A DNA stretch of 64,000 bases from Bifidobacterium bohemicum DSM 22767 (GCF_000741525.1 NZ_JGYP01000002.1:682001-746000), one strand, 5' to 3'. Numbered from the stretch's first letter, positions 18,809-28,403 are shown. The notes: generated by a model from the sequence alone, not told the origin. Program-made: numbers and translations.

Positions 18809-19366
18809 TCACCACGAAGCCCCGCCCGGCTTGGACCCACGGCCCACCTCACCGTCCGACGCATCGGATTCCTTGGCTTCGGCGCGCACGGCACGTTCGG
18901 CAAAGGCCTGTTCGATCACCTTCGGATCCGGACGAGGCTCGCCCGGCCGGCACACCGACATGTACGTCATGAACTCCTGCGTCAGGCCGACGTACTCACG
19001 CGTGCGGCGCTCCCCCATCTGGGAGAAGATCCAGCGAACCGCCGAATCGATGTCATCCCTGTCGTGCCGCGCCTGCGCGGCACCTGCATCGGTGAGGGAA
19101 ACCAGAATGTTGCGCCGGTCGTTCTCGTTGATCTGACGAGTGACATACCCCTTCTTCTCAAGCGCCCCCAAAAGCGCCGAGACCCGACCCGAACTGGCAT
19201 GCAGGGCTTGGGCCAGGCGGGAGGGGGTCTGCGTGCCGTGCCTCAACAGCTGACGGAGCACGAACGGCTCGCCTTTGCTGGCACCCTCCACCTGACGCCA
19301 CATGGTCGACCTTCCGTTATGCATCTCCTCGCGCATCGCCTGCATCGCTTCCTGTTCGAATCCCAT
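18809..19366 (-). CDS. MarR-family transcriptional regulator
   Basis: A 185-residue winged-helix regulator. PFVLRQLLRHGTQTPSRLAQ, ALHASSGRVSALLGALEKKG and YVTRQINENDRRNILVSLTD give the helix-turn-helix and wing, with the conserved D-R-R of MarR proteins. The C-terminal 30 residues are charged and low in complexity. GAGGGG stands upstream of the ATG at 19366. It is encoded upstream of, and in the same orientation as, the two ABC exporter genes, with about 200 bases between, and is likely their regulator (inference from position and a shared promoter motif). Confidence 0.88.
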   Translation of the reverse strand: MGFEQEAMQAMREEMHNGRSTMWRQVEGASKGEPFVLRQLLRHGTQTPSRLAQALHASSGRVSALLGALEKKGYVTRQINENDRRNILVSLTDAGAAQARHDRDDIDSAVRWIFSQMGERRTREYVGLTQEFMTYMSVCRPGEPRPDPKVIEQAFAERAVRAEAKESDASDGEVGRGSKPGGASW

Positions 19367-19411
19367 GCCGAGCCCCTCTCGCCCTCAAACGTAATTAAAA
19401 GCTATCCTACT

Positions 19412-19423
19412 GAATATCTTACC
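19412..19423. promoter_or_regulatory. Candidate MarR autoregulatory motif
   Basis: GAATATCTTACC (complement GGTAAGATATTC) lies 46 bases upstream of the MarR start and resembles the motif at 18682-18693 before the exporter. Confidence 0.35.
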
Positions 19424-19632
19424 CTATGAGCATTTAATCAGATGCAGCATTCATCACATTTCTGCATCGGCTTAATCCACGGCCCGCGTCTTATCGTTCG
19501 ACGTCAATCACACACAAACCGCTTGCGAAGATTGCCCGACAAACCCCCGATCCGCCCCACACAAACCAAGGCAAACGATCGACTTACACGCCCTGAAACC
19601 AGCCAACCTCCGCGAACCCGTTCCCCCGCTCA

Positions 19633-19642
19633 CCCCCCCCCC
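19633..19642. repeat. Homopolymer tract, C10
   Basis: Ten consecutive C in non-coding DNA between the MarR gene and the small RHH-like gene. Confidence 0.9.
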
Positions 19643-19855
19643 ACCGCACCGCCACGCCTATCCTCCATCGAGCACACGCGGCCGCAGAAACGCGGCACGA
19701 CGAGGCACAACAGACAACACGGGGCAGAACCGGCCAAAAATGGAGTCCAAGAATGCCGGGGCAATCAACACAAGGCGGGCAGCGTAGGCAGAACCGACCG
19801 GAAACGAACTCCAAAAACACCCCTCCACCGCAAACGAAAACCACCATAAGCAAAG

Positions 19856-19899
19856 AAAAAGGCGGAGCCCCTCGTCCCTGACGAAAGACCCCGCCTGTC
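19856..19899 (-). terminator. Intrinsic terminator of the small RHH-like gene
   Basis: On the minus strand GGCGGGGT near 19890-19898 can pair with the GC-rich segment ending CTCCGCC at 19861-19867, followed by a TTTTT run (19856-19860), about 20 bases after the stop codon at 19921. Confidence 0.6.
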
Positions 19900-19920
19900 A
19901 CAGCTCAAAACCGCAGAAAA

Positions 19921-20130
19921 TCAATCCTTGTCCTCATAGACAGGACGCAGATCAGCATGATGATTGCCAAGATATTCACCCACGGCCTCACGAATGACGA
20001 CGGACGGACGAACCTGCTCATAATCCGCACTCGCCAGCACCCAATCAGCCAGCTCGGTCGTGGCACGGACGCACCAAGTCCTCTCCTGACGCTGATGAGC
20101 CCCGCTCTGAGCTTTCACACCATTCAACAT
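19921..20130 (-). CDS. Small ribbon-helix-helix-like protein
   Basis: A 69-residue protein starting MLNGVKAQSG; the upstream ATG at 20136 is only 1 nt from GGAG, while the ATG at 20130 has proper spacing, so the latter is chosen. The body TWCVRATTELADWVLASADY and SVVIREAVGEYLGNHHADLRP resembles the basic-strand-plus-two-helices layout of Arc/CopG-type DNA-binding proteins, including antitoxins. Its C terminus matches that of the small protein at 59560-59820 (LIRKAVAEYLGRHHFSARP). No toxin-like partner is adjacent. It has its own terminator. Function is inferred from appearance only. Confidence 0.6.
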   Translation of the reverse strand: MLNGVKAQSGAHQRQERTWCVRATTELADWVLASADYEQVRPSVVIREAVGEYLGNHHADLRPVYEDKD

Positions 20131-20538
20131 TTTCATACTCCGAATTCTCTATTAACTATTACGTAAATCAACAACAATTACCTAGAAATACCGTTCAACC
20201 ATCCGGCGACGCTCTTTCCAAGGCACATGTGCACGGGGTCTCGTACATGCCCTGCATCACAACCATGCAAAAGATATGATACACACGTCTTCATCCCATT
20301 GCCACTGTATTACCTTATGAGCGAACGTACGCTTGCCCGAAGCGTCAATTCGTCGCCTTCTTTTGCCGGAGGCGATAATCCCACCAGAAACACCGAGAAT
20401 GCATACATCGTTCTACCCCTAACTGCAACTGACATCGTATCATGCTTTTGCCGCTCGCAGACACCAAACAAATCGCATAACGTCAAAAAGCGGCGGTAGG
20501 GTTGTAAATATACTCGATTCAACTCAACACAGCGCGCG
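20131..20538. other. Intergenic region, nothing recognised
   Basis: This 408-base, relatively A+T-rich stretch separates the small RHH-like gene from the amino-acid permease. Its open frames do not read like proteins. Confidence 0.4.
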
Positions 20539-22065
20539 TCAAACGCGCCGTTCGCGCATAACGTTGTACCCTCCGAACACGAAAAGCCAGATGAGGGCGA
20601 TGGCCGCAGGCAGTCTCGTATCAGAAGCAATGAACAGCGTGAGATAAATAAAGACGAAGAACGCGACGGTGACGGCGCCGGTGGCCTTGTATGCCGGCAT
20701 CACGAACCCGTCCGGGTCGAAATCCGCCGAACGACGGTAACCACGATGCGCAAGCATGATCAGGACGTAGACGAAGATGATGACGGCGCTTGACGCCGAC
20801 GTGAACAGCATGAACGCATTGGAAACCTGGGGAACCAGATTGATCAGCGGAGCCAGCAGGATGAGCGCCGCGGACAGGATGATGCCACGCGCCGGCACCT
20901 TGCGCGAGGAGACGACGCCGAGTTTGCGCACCAGGGGCGAGCCGGACTCCTGCGACAGCTGCAACAGATTGCGCCCCGCGGAGTAGAGCAGGGAGTTGAG
21001 CGCGGACGACGCGGCGGTCAGGACCACGAAGAAGACGAGCGCCGACGCCCAGTTCAGACCCACGTACTGGAAGACCATGATGAAGGGGGAGGCGAAGGAG
21101 CCGTCCTTGTTCGGCTGGAACACGCGCCACGGCACGATTAGCATGATGGCCACGAGCGCGCCCACATAGAAGATGAGGATCCGCATGATGATCTCGTTGA
21201 TCGCCTTGGGCAGAACATTACGCGGGTTTTTGGTCTCCGAGACGGTCACGCCCACGAACTCGATCATCTCGTAGGCGAAGAAAACCATCTGAAAGCTCAT
21301 CAGGAACGCAAGCCAGCCGTTCGGGGCAAGGGAGAACCCCTTGACCAGATTGTCGAAACCGGCATGACCGGCGGGGACGACGTGATCCACGCCATTGATG
21401 TGCGCAGCAGGATAATGGTAGCCGATCACGACCATCACGATTGCCGTGACGATCATGGCCACGATGAGCGTGATCTTGATCATCGAGAACCAGAATTCGG
21501 TCTCGCCGAACGCCTTGACCGCGATCAGGTTAATCAGCGAAAGAGCCAGCAGGAAGCAGATCTCGATAAGCCACTGCCAATGGTGCAGGTCTATGCCGAA
21601 ACTCCTGAAAAAGCTGACGAAGTATATGCCCACGGCGGTGATTTCGGAAAGCCCCATGAGAATGAGGACGATCCAATAGCTCCAGCCGGCGAAACGGCCC
21701 CAGCCAGGGCTGACATACTTGCCGATGAAGCCGATGAAGGTGTGCTGGTTCGGGTCGTGATACATCAGCTCGCCGATGGCGCGCATGAGCAGGAACATCA
21801 CCAGACCCACCAAAATATAGACAAAGATGATGCTCGGGCCGGTCAACGCGATTGACTTGCCGGAGCCGAGAAACAGGCCGGTGCCGATGGTGCCGCCGAT
21901 GGCGATGAACTGGATATGTCTGTTACTCAGACTGCGTTCGAGCTGGTTGCCGCCGCCGGCGTCGCCGCTGGGAGAAGCCGATGCATCGTACGACGAATCG
22001 CGGGAGGCCGCCGCCCCATCACCACCTCTGTTCACACCGCCCGGTTTCATCGTTTCGTCGACCAT
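20539..22065 (-). CDS. Amino-acid permease, APC superfamily
   Basis: A 508-residue, 12-helix transporter. After a 40-residue Gly/Ser/Asp-rich cytoplasmic tail comes LSNRHIQFIAIGGTIGTGLF, the substrate-binding unwound helix motif of amino acid:proton symporters, then GELMYHDPNQHTFIGF and FVGVTVSETKNPRNVLPKAI. It most resembles the D-serine/D-alanine/glycine or aromatic group of the amino-acid transporter family, but substrate cannot be fixed by eye. AGGAGGGGG precedes the ATG at 22065. It is divergent from a second permease of the same superfamily at 22295, and the two share a 229-base promoter region. Confidence 0.88.
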   Translation of the reverse strand: MVDETMKPGGVNRGGDGAAASRDSSYDASASPSGDAGGGNQLERSLSNRHIQFIAIGGTIGTGLFLGSGKSIALTGPSIIFVYILVGLVMFLLMRAIGELMYHDPNQHTFIGFIGKYVSPGWGRFAGWSYWIVLILMGLSEITAVGIYFVSFFRSFGIDLHHWQWLIEICFLLALSLINLIAVKAFGETEFWFSMIKITLIVAMIVTAIVMVVIGYHYPAAHINGVDHVVPAGHAGFDNLVKGFSLAPNGWLAFLMSFQMVFFAYEMIEFVGVTVSETKNPRNVLPKAINEIIMRILIFYVGALVAIMLIVPWRVFQPNKDGSFASPFIMVFQYVGLNWASALVFFVVLTAASSALNSLLYSAGRNLLQLSQESGSPLVRKLGVVSSRKVPARGIILSAALILLAPLINLVPQVSNAFMLFTSASSAVIIFVYVLIMLAHRGYRRSADFDPDGFVMPAYKATGAVTVAFFVFIYLTLFIASDTRLPAAIALIWLFVFGGYNVMRERRV

Positions 22066-22173
22066 ATGCCCCCTCCTGAATCCGTCATATCGGTAAATCC
22101 ACCATACGCCATGCCATGATTAGACACCGGGAGCCCCGCACGATATGGACAGATTCACAAATCGCACTTCGGT

Positions 22174-22194
22174 GCCGGGTCATCAAGACCCGGC
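22174..22194. promoter_or_regulatory. 8-bp inverted repeat between the divergent permeases
   Basis: GCCGGGTC-ATCAA-GACCCGGC is a perfect hairpin or operator in the shared promoter region. Which gene it controls is not clear. Confidence 0.45.
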
Positions 22195-22294
22195 GACGAC
22201 ATCGACACCCGCTCCTAGACTGTAGGCAGCCGCACCACATAACCTGGTGTCGCGGCATATTACGAGCAGGGAATCCCGTATTGAGGAGCGCCAC

Positions 22295-23842
22295 ATGACC
22301 GGTCAGTCAGACAAGACAACAGACAACAGCAACACCACCGCCAGCGGCGCAACCGCAGCCGTTCCGAAAAGACGCGACCGCAACGCCCTTGTCCGCAAAC
22401 TCAAGACCCGCCACATCTCCATGATCGCCCTCGGAGGGTGCATCGGCACCGGGCTTTTCATGACCTCCGGCGGCACCATCGCGCAGGCCGGACCCGGCGG
22501 CGGACTCGTGGCCTACGCGGCCATGGGCGTCATGATCTACTTTTTGATGACCAGCCTCGGCGAGCTGGCCACGAACATGCCCGTCTCCGGCTCGTTCGCC
22601 GTCTACAGCACCAAATACGTCGACCCGGCCCTAGGGTTCGCGATGGGCTGGGATTACTGGCTCAACTGGGCGATCGCCGGCGCCACCGACATCTCCACGG
22701 CTGCCCTGCTGATGCAGTTCTGGTTCCCGAAATCGCCGGGCTGGGTGTGGAGCCTGACCATGCTCGTCATCATCTTCTGCCTGAACGCATTCGTGGTCTC
22801 GGCATTCGGCGAGACGGAATTCTGGCTCGCGCTGATCAAAGTGGTCACCATCATCGTCTTCATCGTCATGGGCCTGCTGATGATCTGCGGCATCATGTTC
22901 CAGCCGGCGGTCGGCCTGAGGAACTTCACCTACAAGGGCGGCCCGTTCATCGGCGGTCTGCCCGCGATTATGGGCGTCTTTCTGATCGCCGGATACTCGT
23001 TCCAAGGCACCGAGGTCGTAGGCGTCACCGCCGGCGAGTCGGAAAACCCAAGTCAGGCCGTGCCGAAGGCGATCAACAACGTCTTCTGGCGGATCGTGCT
23101 GTTCTACCTACTGTCGATTTTCGTCATCGCCGCGATCATCCCGTACACGGACCCGAACCTGCTGGGCGCCTCCGACAGCAACGTCGCAATGTCACCGTTC
23201 ACCATCGTCTTCGAAAAGGCCGGCCTGGCCGCCGCCGCGAGCGTGATGAACGCGGTGGTGCTCACCTCGATCCTTTCGGCCGTCAACACGGGTGCCTACG
23301 CCTCCAGCCGCATGCTGTACGGCATGGCCAAGGACGGCTACGCCCCCAGATTCCTAGGCACCACCACCAAACGCGGCGTACCGCTGGCGGCGTTGATCAC
23401 CACACTGTGCATCGAGGCGCTTGCCTTCTCGTCAAGCATCTTCGGACCGAAATTCTACATGTGGCTCGTCACCGCCACCGGCCTGACCGGCTTCATCTCA
23501 TGGATCGGCATCGCGCTGAGCCATCTGCGCTTCCGCCTGGCCTTCAAACGGCAGGGCCACGACCTTTCCGAGCTCAAATACCATGCCAGGCTCTTCCCGT
23601 TCGGCCCGGTCCTGGCCATCGCGGTCTGTCTGATCGTGATCTGCGGCCAGGATATCCCGGCCTTCGCCTCCGGCGACTGGGGCAAGCTGCTGATGACCTA
23701 TTTCAGCGTCATCCTCGTGGCCGTCCTCTACTTCGGCTATAAATTCACTCACCGCACCCACATCGTCAAGCTCGACGAGATGGACGTCATGCCCGAACGG
23801 CCTGAACAGGCGCACGGGCAGCCAACGAAGCAGAGCCGATAA
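22295..23842 (+). CDS. Amino-acid permease, lysine-permease-like
   Basis: A 515-residue, 12-helix APC transporter. RHISMIALGGCIGTGLFMTS and PVSGSFAVYSTKYVDPALGFA are typical of the LysP branch, as are GYSFQGTEVVGVTAGESENP and SAVNTGAYASSRMLYGMAKDG. GAGGAG precedes the ATG at 22295; an upstream in-frame ATG at 22247 has no such site. The C-terminal 30 residues are cytoplasmic and charged. Lysine is the best substrate guess from the family; other basic or neutral amino acids remain possible. Confidence 0.88.
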   Translation: MTGQSDKTTDNSNTTASGATAAVPKRRDRNALVRKLKTRHISMIALGGCIGTGLFMTSGGTIAQAGPGGGLVAYAAMGVMIYFLMTSLGELATNMPVSGSFAVYSTKYVDPALGFAMGWDYWLNWAIAGATDISTAALLMQFWFPKSPGWVWSLTMLVIIFCLNAFVVSAFGETEFWLALIKVVTIIVFIVMGLLMICGIMFQPAVGLRNFTYKGGPFIGGLPAIMGVFLIAGYSFQGTEVVGVTAGESENPSQAVPKAINNVFWRIVLFYLLSIFVIAAIIPYTDPNLLGASDSNVAMSPFTIVFEKAGLAAAASVMNAVVLTSILSAVNTGAYASSRMLYGMAKDGYAPRFLGTTTKRGVPLAALITTLCIEALAFSSSIFGPKFYMWLVTATGLTGFISWIGIALSHLRFRLAFKRQGHDLSELKYHARLFPFGPVLAIAVCLIVICGQDIPAFASGDWGKLLMTYFSVILVAVLYFGYKFTHRTHIVKLDEMDVMPERPEQAHGQPTKQSR

Positions 23843-23960
23843 AGACCGCGAGCAGGCAATTCCAACCGGGATTATCCGGCGACTCTTCCCCATCAAGGAA
23901 ATCAGTCATTCCGATATTTACCGGCATTCTACCTAACGCCTCCACCTTACCAAAACATTC

Positions 23961-24058
23961 GGTCAATAGATTGACCAAAATACCCAGCGATATAAAATTC
24001 GGTCAGTCTGATGACGGTTTTTCAATAATTTCTGCTAAACCTGTCAATAGACCGACAG
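23961..24058. promoter_or_regulatory. Inverted repeats upstream of the broken AAA ATPase
   Basis: GGTCAATAGATTGACC (23961-23976) is a 6-bp-arm palindrome; CTGTCAATAGACCGACAG (24041-24058) is a related imperfect one. They share TCAATAGA and lie 30-130 bases ahead of the ATPase remnant, in A+T-rich DNA. They look like a paired operator. Confidence 0.45.
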
Positions 24059-24088
24059 TTCTAATAACGAGTGGCGCAAAGGGTTCAT

Positions 24089-24962
24089 ATGATCAACCGT
24101 CCGTACTGTCTGTCTTGGCTCGAATGTGAAGCTGCTCTCAAACGAGCTTGCGACGACTGCCGACTGGACGGTACGTGGAGCTGACCATGTTCCCGCTTTC
24201 CTTCGCCGAATATCGCACCACGCGGCCGGAGTCCAAGACCGCCGACCAGACGTTCCAACGGTACCTCACTTACGGCGGAATGCCCTACACGACCCATCTG
24301 AACGACGAACAGAGCATTGACGACTACCTTGGAGGCGTGTTCAACACGATCCTGGTGAAAGGCATCGTGGCAAGACGTCCCAAAATAGACATGCCGGCGT
24401 TCAATGAAGTTGCCGCATTCCTTGCGGACAACGCAGGGAATCTCACCTCGATAACCGACATCGCGAACCGTATGAAACAAGCGCATACCGCGGTTTCACG
24501 CAACACCATACGCGAATACATATCCGCCCTTTGCGACAATTACCTGCTGTTCCGCGCCGACAGATACGACATCAAGGGTAAATCCTATTTGCAAACAACG
24601 GGAAAATACTGCCTCGGCGACCCCGGCTTCAGATTCTGTTTCTTGGCAAATCGGTCGGCGACACCGGTCATCGCATCGAGAACGTGGTCTAGCTTGAACT
24701 GTTGCGCCGCTACCCGACAGTCTCCGTCGGCAAGGCAGGCAATAAGGAGATCGATTTCTGCGCAACCGATGCCGACGGAGTGCACTACTACCAAGTCTCG
24801 CAAACCGTTCTCGACAGCGCGACACTGACCCGCGAGCTTGAGCCGCTGCAAAGCATCAACGACAACCACCAAAAGACCCTGCTGACTCTTGACCGAATCG
24901 GCAATGGCGACCATAACGGCATCAAACAAATCAACCTACTCGACTGGCTGTTGGAGGTTTAA
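24089..24962 (+). pseudogene. Broken DUF4143-type AAA ATPase (internal deletion and frameshifts)
   Basis: The ATG at 24089 begins MINRPYCLSWLECE, the usual N-terminal start of this ATPase family. The next recognisable segment, KLLSNELATT (from about 24127), normally lies after the Walker B region, so about 100 residues holding the nucleotide-binding core are missing. A frameshift near 24155 leads to TGRYVELTMFPLSFAEYRTT, then the DUF4143 region (FQRYLTYGGMPYTTHL, NTIREYISALCDNYLLFRAD). A second frameshift near 24680-24710 leads to RRYPTVSVGKAGNKEIDFCA and the nuclease-like C terminus ending LLDWLLEV. Without Walker motifs the product cannot be an active ATPase. Low-complexity flanks and operator-like repeats upstream mark an accessory insertion. 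Confidence 0.8.
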
Positions 24963-25119
24963 GCTCGCTTCGGGATGGGACATGCGGAAGATTGGAACCC
25001 CCGACGTTCGCCCTTTGGCACAGTGACGACGAAACGCGCACCACCTGCCGATTGATACGGTAAACAAACAGCCCACAAAACCACCACGCACGAACGTGCC
25101 GCGACGGGGCGGGCGATGG

Positions 25120-26769
25120 TCACGCCAACGACATGCCGGGCGTATGACACCGCCCGAGCAGGAAACGGCGAATCTTGCCAGTGCTGGTGCGGGGCAGGGT
25201 CTCTACAAGGTAGAAACGGTGCGGAACCTTATAATGCGGAAGCCGCTCACGACCGAAATCACGCAGGCGGGCGGTAAGCGACCCGTCGGCTCCATGCGCC
25301 ACCACATACGCCACCGGCACCTCGCCCCAAGTCTCGTCCGTTTCGGCGGTTACGGCGATCTCATCCACATACGGACAATCCGCGTAGATGCGCTCGATCT
25401 CCTCCGGGAATACGTGCTCACCGCCGGAAATCAGCATGTTGTCGAGCCGGCCGTCAACATAAAGATAGCCATCCTCGTCGAAATGGCCAACATCGCCCGT
25501 GCGGTACCATCCATCAGTGGTTTTCTTGGCCTCAAGCGCGCCCGGTCTGTTGATGTAGCCGGGGGTGAGCGCGCCGGTTTTGACCAGTATCTCACCGCTC
25601 GACTCATCCAGCTTCAACGACGTGGTGAAGTAGGGTTTGCCGCTGGAAAGGGGCTTGCGAAGGCCGTCGGCAATGGCGGTGCCGACGATTTGCGAGCATG
25701 TTTCGGTCATCCCGTACGAACGCACCACCACCATGCCCAACCGATCGCAACGTTCCAGCAACGAGGAGTCACTCTTCTCTCCACCGAGGATGAAACCCTT
25801 GAACGACGGCGAGTAGCCCAGGCCTGAAGCTGCCCGGCGCTCGCGTTCTGACACCAATTGCTTGAGCATCGTGGGCACCACGGATATCCACGTCACCGGC
25901 TCGTCCGTAAGAATTCGTTCCATTTCGGCGGCATCGAAATGCCCCATCAGGCGCACCGTCACACCGAAAATCAGGCCACGCAAGATAATGGAATATCCGC
26001 TGATATGGAAAATCGGGACGGCGCAGAGCCACTCATCGGCCGGGTCGGCGCCCAGATTCAGCGCCACGCCCGTGGCCGAGACGAAGTGGTTGCGCACCGT
26101 CTGCTGCACGCCTTTTGCTGGGCCGGTGGAACCGGAGGTGAACATGATACTCACCACGTGGTCGTCGTCGAATTCCCGCGGAATCAGCGGACTCGGCAGG
26201 GTTGACGGTGTTGACAGGCTCGGCTGGATTGACGGGGACACCGAATCCGACAGGACCGAGACGACCGACACGTCGGAGTCGCCATCGATACTCCCATCGT
26301 CCTTCTGCCGAACCTCACCTTTACTGGCGGCGACCCTGCCGTCACCCGTCAACCGGCCACCTTCACGCTGACCCGCTCGCCCGAAAATCTCATCGAAACC
26401 TATGACACGGACCTCACCTAACGCAGGAGCATCGCCCAGCAATCGCGGAGAAAGGCCGTCGTCCTTAAGACAGCTGACCACGCCGGCGTCGTGCATCTGC
26501 TGACGCAACTCGTCGTCGGTCAGACGCTTGTTGAGCCACACCACCGTCTTGCCGTATAGCAGCAGCGTGACGGCGAGCAGATAGCCACGCATGGTGTTGT
26601 TGGAGACCATTGCGACGCGTTGCGCGGCGAATGCACCGTACTCGTCGAGCACCGCGCCCAATCGTTGCGCCTGCTTGAACACGTCGGCGAACGTATAACG
26701 CACCTCGCCGTCGTCCACGGCCACACGCTCCGGGGTAAGCATCACGCGTCTCAACACCCAGTTATCCAT
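25120..26769 (-). CDS. menE: O-succinylbenzoate--CoA ligase (MenE-like), AMP-binding family
   Basis: A 549-residue acyl-CoA ligase. The AMP-binding signature SIMFTSGSTGPAKGVQQTVR, the motif RSYGMTETCSQI, WYRTGDVGHFDEDGYLYVDGR and the C-terminal catalytic lysine in TSTGKIRRF are present. MenE joins CoA to o-succinylbenzoate in menaquinone synthesis; assignment rests on the short N terminus and the menB neighbour. Residues about 130-190 carry a Ser/Gly/Asp-rich insert (ASKGEVRQKDDGSIDGDSDV) not expected in the family. It lies 193 bases downstream of menB in the same orientation. Other acyl-CoA ligase roles are possible. Confidence 0.78.
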   Translation of the reverse strand: MDNWVLRRVMLTPERVAVDDGEVRYTFADVFKQAQRLGAVLDEYGAFAAQRVAMVSNNTMRGYLLAVTLLLYGKTVVWLNKRLTDDELRQQMHDAGVVSCLKDDGLSPRLLGDAPALGEVRVIGFDEIFGRAGQREGGRLTGDGRVAASKGEVRQKDDGSIDGDSDVSVVSVLSDSVSPSIQPSLSTPSTLPSPLIPREFDDDHVVSIMFTSGSTGPAKGVQQTVRNHFVSATGVALNLGADPADEWLCAVPIFHISGYSIILRGLIFGVTVRLMGHFDAAEMERILTDEPVTWISVVPTMLKQLVSERERRAASGLGYSPSFKGFILGGEKSDSSLLERCDRLGMVVVRSYGMTETCSQIVGTAIADGLRKPLSSGKPYFTTSLKLDESSGEILVKTGALTPGYINRPGALEAKKTTDGWYRTGDVGHFDEDGYLYVDGRLDNMLISGGEHVFPEEIERIYADCPYVDEIAVTAETDETWGEVPVAYVVAHGADGSLTARLRDFGRERLPHYKVPHRFYLVETLPRTSTGKIRRFLLGRCHTPGMSLA

Positions 26770-26962
26770 AGCAACTCCCCAACTCGTCGCACCCGCAACT
26801 CAATTCCAGGAACCTGTCACGAAACGGCACCTCACACCATCACAGAGTCCGTTCCATCACCGGACCCTCAACAACCGGCGAACAAACGACACTTGTCCAC
26901 ATCTGAAAGCCAGTTCATTCGCAGGACTCCGCGCGACCAAAGCGACCCACGGCAACCGACGA

Positions 26963-27787
26963 TCACGGGAATTTCGGGAACTGGTCGAAATCAGGCTCGC
27001 GCTTCTGGTTGAAGGCGTCACGCCCCTCCTTGGCCTCATCGGTGGTGTAGAAGAGCATCGTCGCGTCGCCGCCGAACTGTTGCAGACCCGCGAGCCCGTC
27101 GGTCGCCGCGTTCATGGAAGCCTTGATGAAGCGCAAGGCCATCGGCGACTTGGTCAACAGCTCATCGCACCATTTGAGGGTCTCCTCCTCGATGTCCGCG
27201 AGCGGGACGACCTTGTTGATCCAGCCCATTTGCAACGCTTCTTCGGCGCTGTAGAAGTGGCCGAGGAACCACACCTCCTTCGCCCGCTTCTGACCGATGA
27301 CATCCGCCAATAGGCCTGAACCATAGCCGGCGTCGAAGCTGCCGACCTTCGGACCGGTCTGACCGAATTTGGCGTTGTCCGCGGCGATGGTCAGGTCGCA
27401 AACCAGCTGCAGCACGTTGCCGCCGCCGACCGACCAGCCCTTGACCATCGCGATGACGGGCTTAGGGATGATGCGGATGAGGTGCTGCAGGTCGAGCACG
27501 TTGAGGCGCGGAACCTGGTCACTGCCGACGTACCCGCCGTTGCCGCGCACGCCTTGGTCTCCACCGGAGGAGAAGGCGAGGTCGCCCGCGCCGGTGAAGA
27601 TGATGACGCCGATCGTCGCGTCGTCGCGGCAGATGGTGAAGGCGTCGATCAGCTCCTCGATCGTTTTAGGCGTGAACGCGTTGCGCTTTCCCGGACGATT
27701 GATGGTAATTTTGGCTATATGCTCGGACCTGTCGAACAGTATTTCATCGTACTGTTTGACAATCCGAAAAACGTGGCTGTCGGTCAT
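26963..27787 (-). CDS. menB: 1,4-dihydroxy-2-naphthoyl-CoA synthase
   Basis: MenB closes the second ring in menaquinone synthesis. The 274-residue crotonase-fold protein starts [25 protein letters not shown] decides ATG 27787 over an upstream ATG. Family-specific segments include [79 protein letters not shown] and a C terminus ending [12 protein letters not shown], which is diagnostic of MenB. It precedes menE in a likely operon and is divergent from a hot-dog thioesterase. No other men genes are in the window. Confidence 0.92.
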   Translation of the reverse strand: MTDSHVFRIVKQYDEILFDRSEHIAKITINRPGKRNAFTPKTIEELIDAFTICRDDATIGVIIFTGAGDLAFSSGGDQGVRGNGGYVGSDQVPRLNVLDLQHLIRIIPKPVIAMVKGWSVGGGNVLQLVCDLTIAADNAKFGQTGPKVGSFDAGYGSGLLADVIGQKRAKEVWFLGHFYSAEEALQMGWINKVVPLADIEEETLKWCDELLTKSPMALRFIKASMNAATDGLAGLQQFGGDATMLFYTTDEAKEGRDAFNQKREPDFDQFPKFP

Positions 27788-27907
27788 TGTCCCCCTCCTT
27801 TGCCTTTGCATGAATCCAACACTACATCACCCGCCGCACGCTATGCTATATATGAACGTCCAGGCCACCGGCCACGCAAACACTTTATGGGAGTGAGGTT
27901 CAGCGTC

Positions 27908-28273
27908 ATGTCGCTTGCAGACTGTCTTGGGATCAGCCGGCAGGAGGTCTCCAGAACGAAAGTCATCCTGTCCCTGCCCGTCACCGAAAACCTGTTGCAG
28001 CCTTTCGGCGTCCTTCACGGAGGCGTCAACGCGGCTTTGGCCGAGGAGGCCGCCAGCCTGGGAGCCTTGGAGTGGCTTGACGCCTCTCACCTGGCCGTCG
28101 GCGTGGACATCGGCACACATCATTTCCGGCCGGTCGCGTCAGGAACCTTGACCGCCACCGCAACCCCCGAACATGTCGGCAAAACCCTGCAGACGTGGCG
28201 CGTCGAGGTGTGCGCGGAAAACAAGCTCACCAGTGTTTCGACAGTCACATTAGCCGTCCGCGAACGTCAGTAG
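27908..28273 (+). CDS. Hot-dog-fold thioesterase, candidate DHNA-CoA hydrolase
   Basis: A 121-residue PaaI/4-hydroxybenzoyl-CoA-type thioesterase. LLQPFGVLHGGVNAALAEEA carries the HGG motif and the catalytic acidic residue, and HLAVGVDIGTHHFRPVASG and RVEVCAENKLTSVSTVTLAV complete the fold. ATG 27908 is preceded by GGAGTGAGG with 9-nt spacing. It is divergent from menB-menE, which makes hydrolysis of 1,4-dihydroxy-2-naphthoyl-CoA (MenI activity) a good guess; sequence alone does not fix the substrate. Confidence 0.78.
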   Translation: MSLADCLGISRQEVSRTKVILSLPVTENLLQPFGVLHGGVNAALAEEAASLGALEWLDASHLAVGVDIGTHHFRPVASGTLTATATPEHVGKTLQTWRVEVCAENKLTSVSTVTLAVRERQ

Positions 28274-28379
28274 CCCAGCCCGAATATCGGAAAAATACTC
28301 CAACGGCCAAGCCAATCGGGCAATAAACCAAATATTCCGGCCTGTAACCCGTTTTTAATACCGCACCCCATACAATAGA

Positions 28380-28399
28380 CGTATACGTTTTCATATACG
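28380..28399. promoter_or_regulatory. Inverted repeat ahead of a small broken gene
   Basis: CGTATA (28380-28385) and TATACG (28394-28399) form an inverted repeat with an 8-bp spacer, 5 bases upstream of the first ATG of the small gene that follows. Possible operator. Confidence 0.35.
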
Positions 28400-28403
28400 T
28401 TTA

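Larger units (their letters stand above)
19424..19920. other. Intergenic region with C10 tract and a terminator; no gene
   Basis: The plus strand is strikingly poor in T and rich in A/C from about 19500 to 19860. No frame reads like a real protein. A run of ten C occupies 19633-19642. The terminator at 19860-19899 belongs to the minus-strand small gene that follows. Confidence 0.5.

Noticed and set aside
19442-19849. Open frame of 135 codons in the A/C-rich gap
   Set aside because: Pro/Thr/Arg-rich low-complexity reading without start signal; the C10 tract lies within it, and no homologous look.
22438-23742. Plus-strand frame overlapping the lysine-permease-like gene
   Set aside because: Arg-rich out-of-frame reading of a certain gene.
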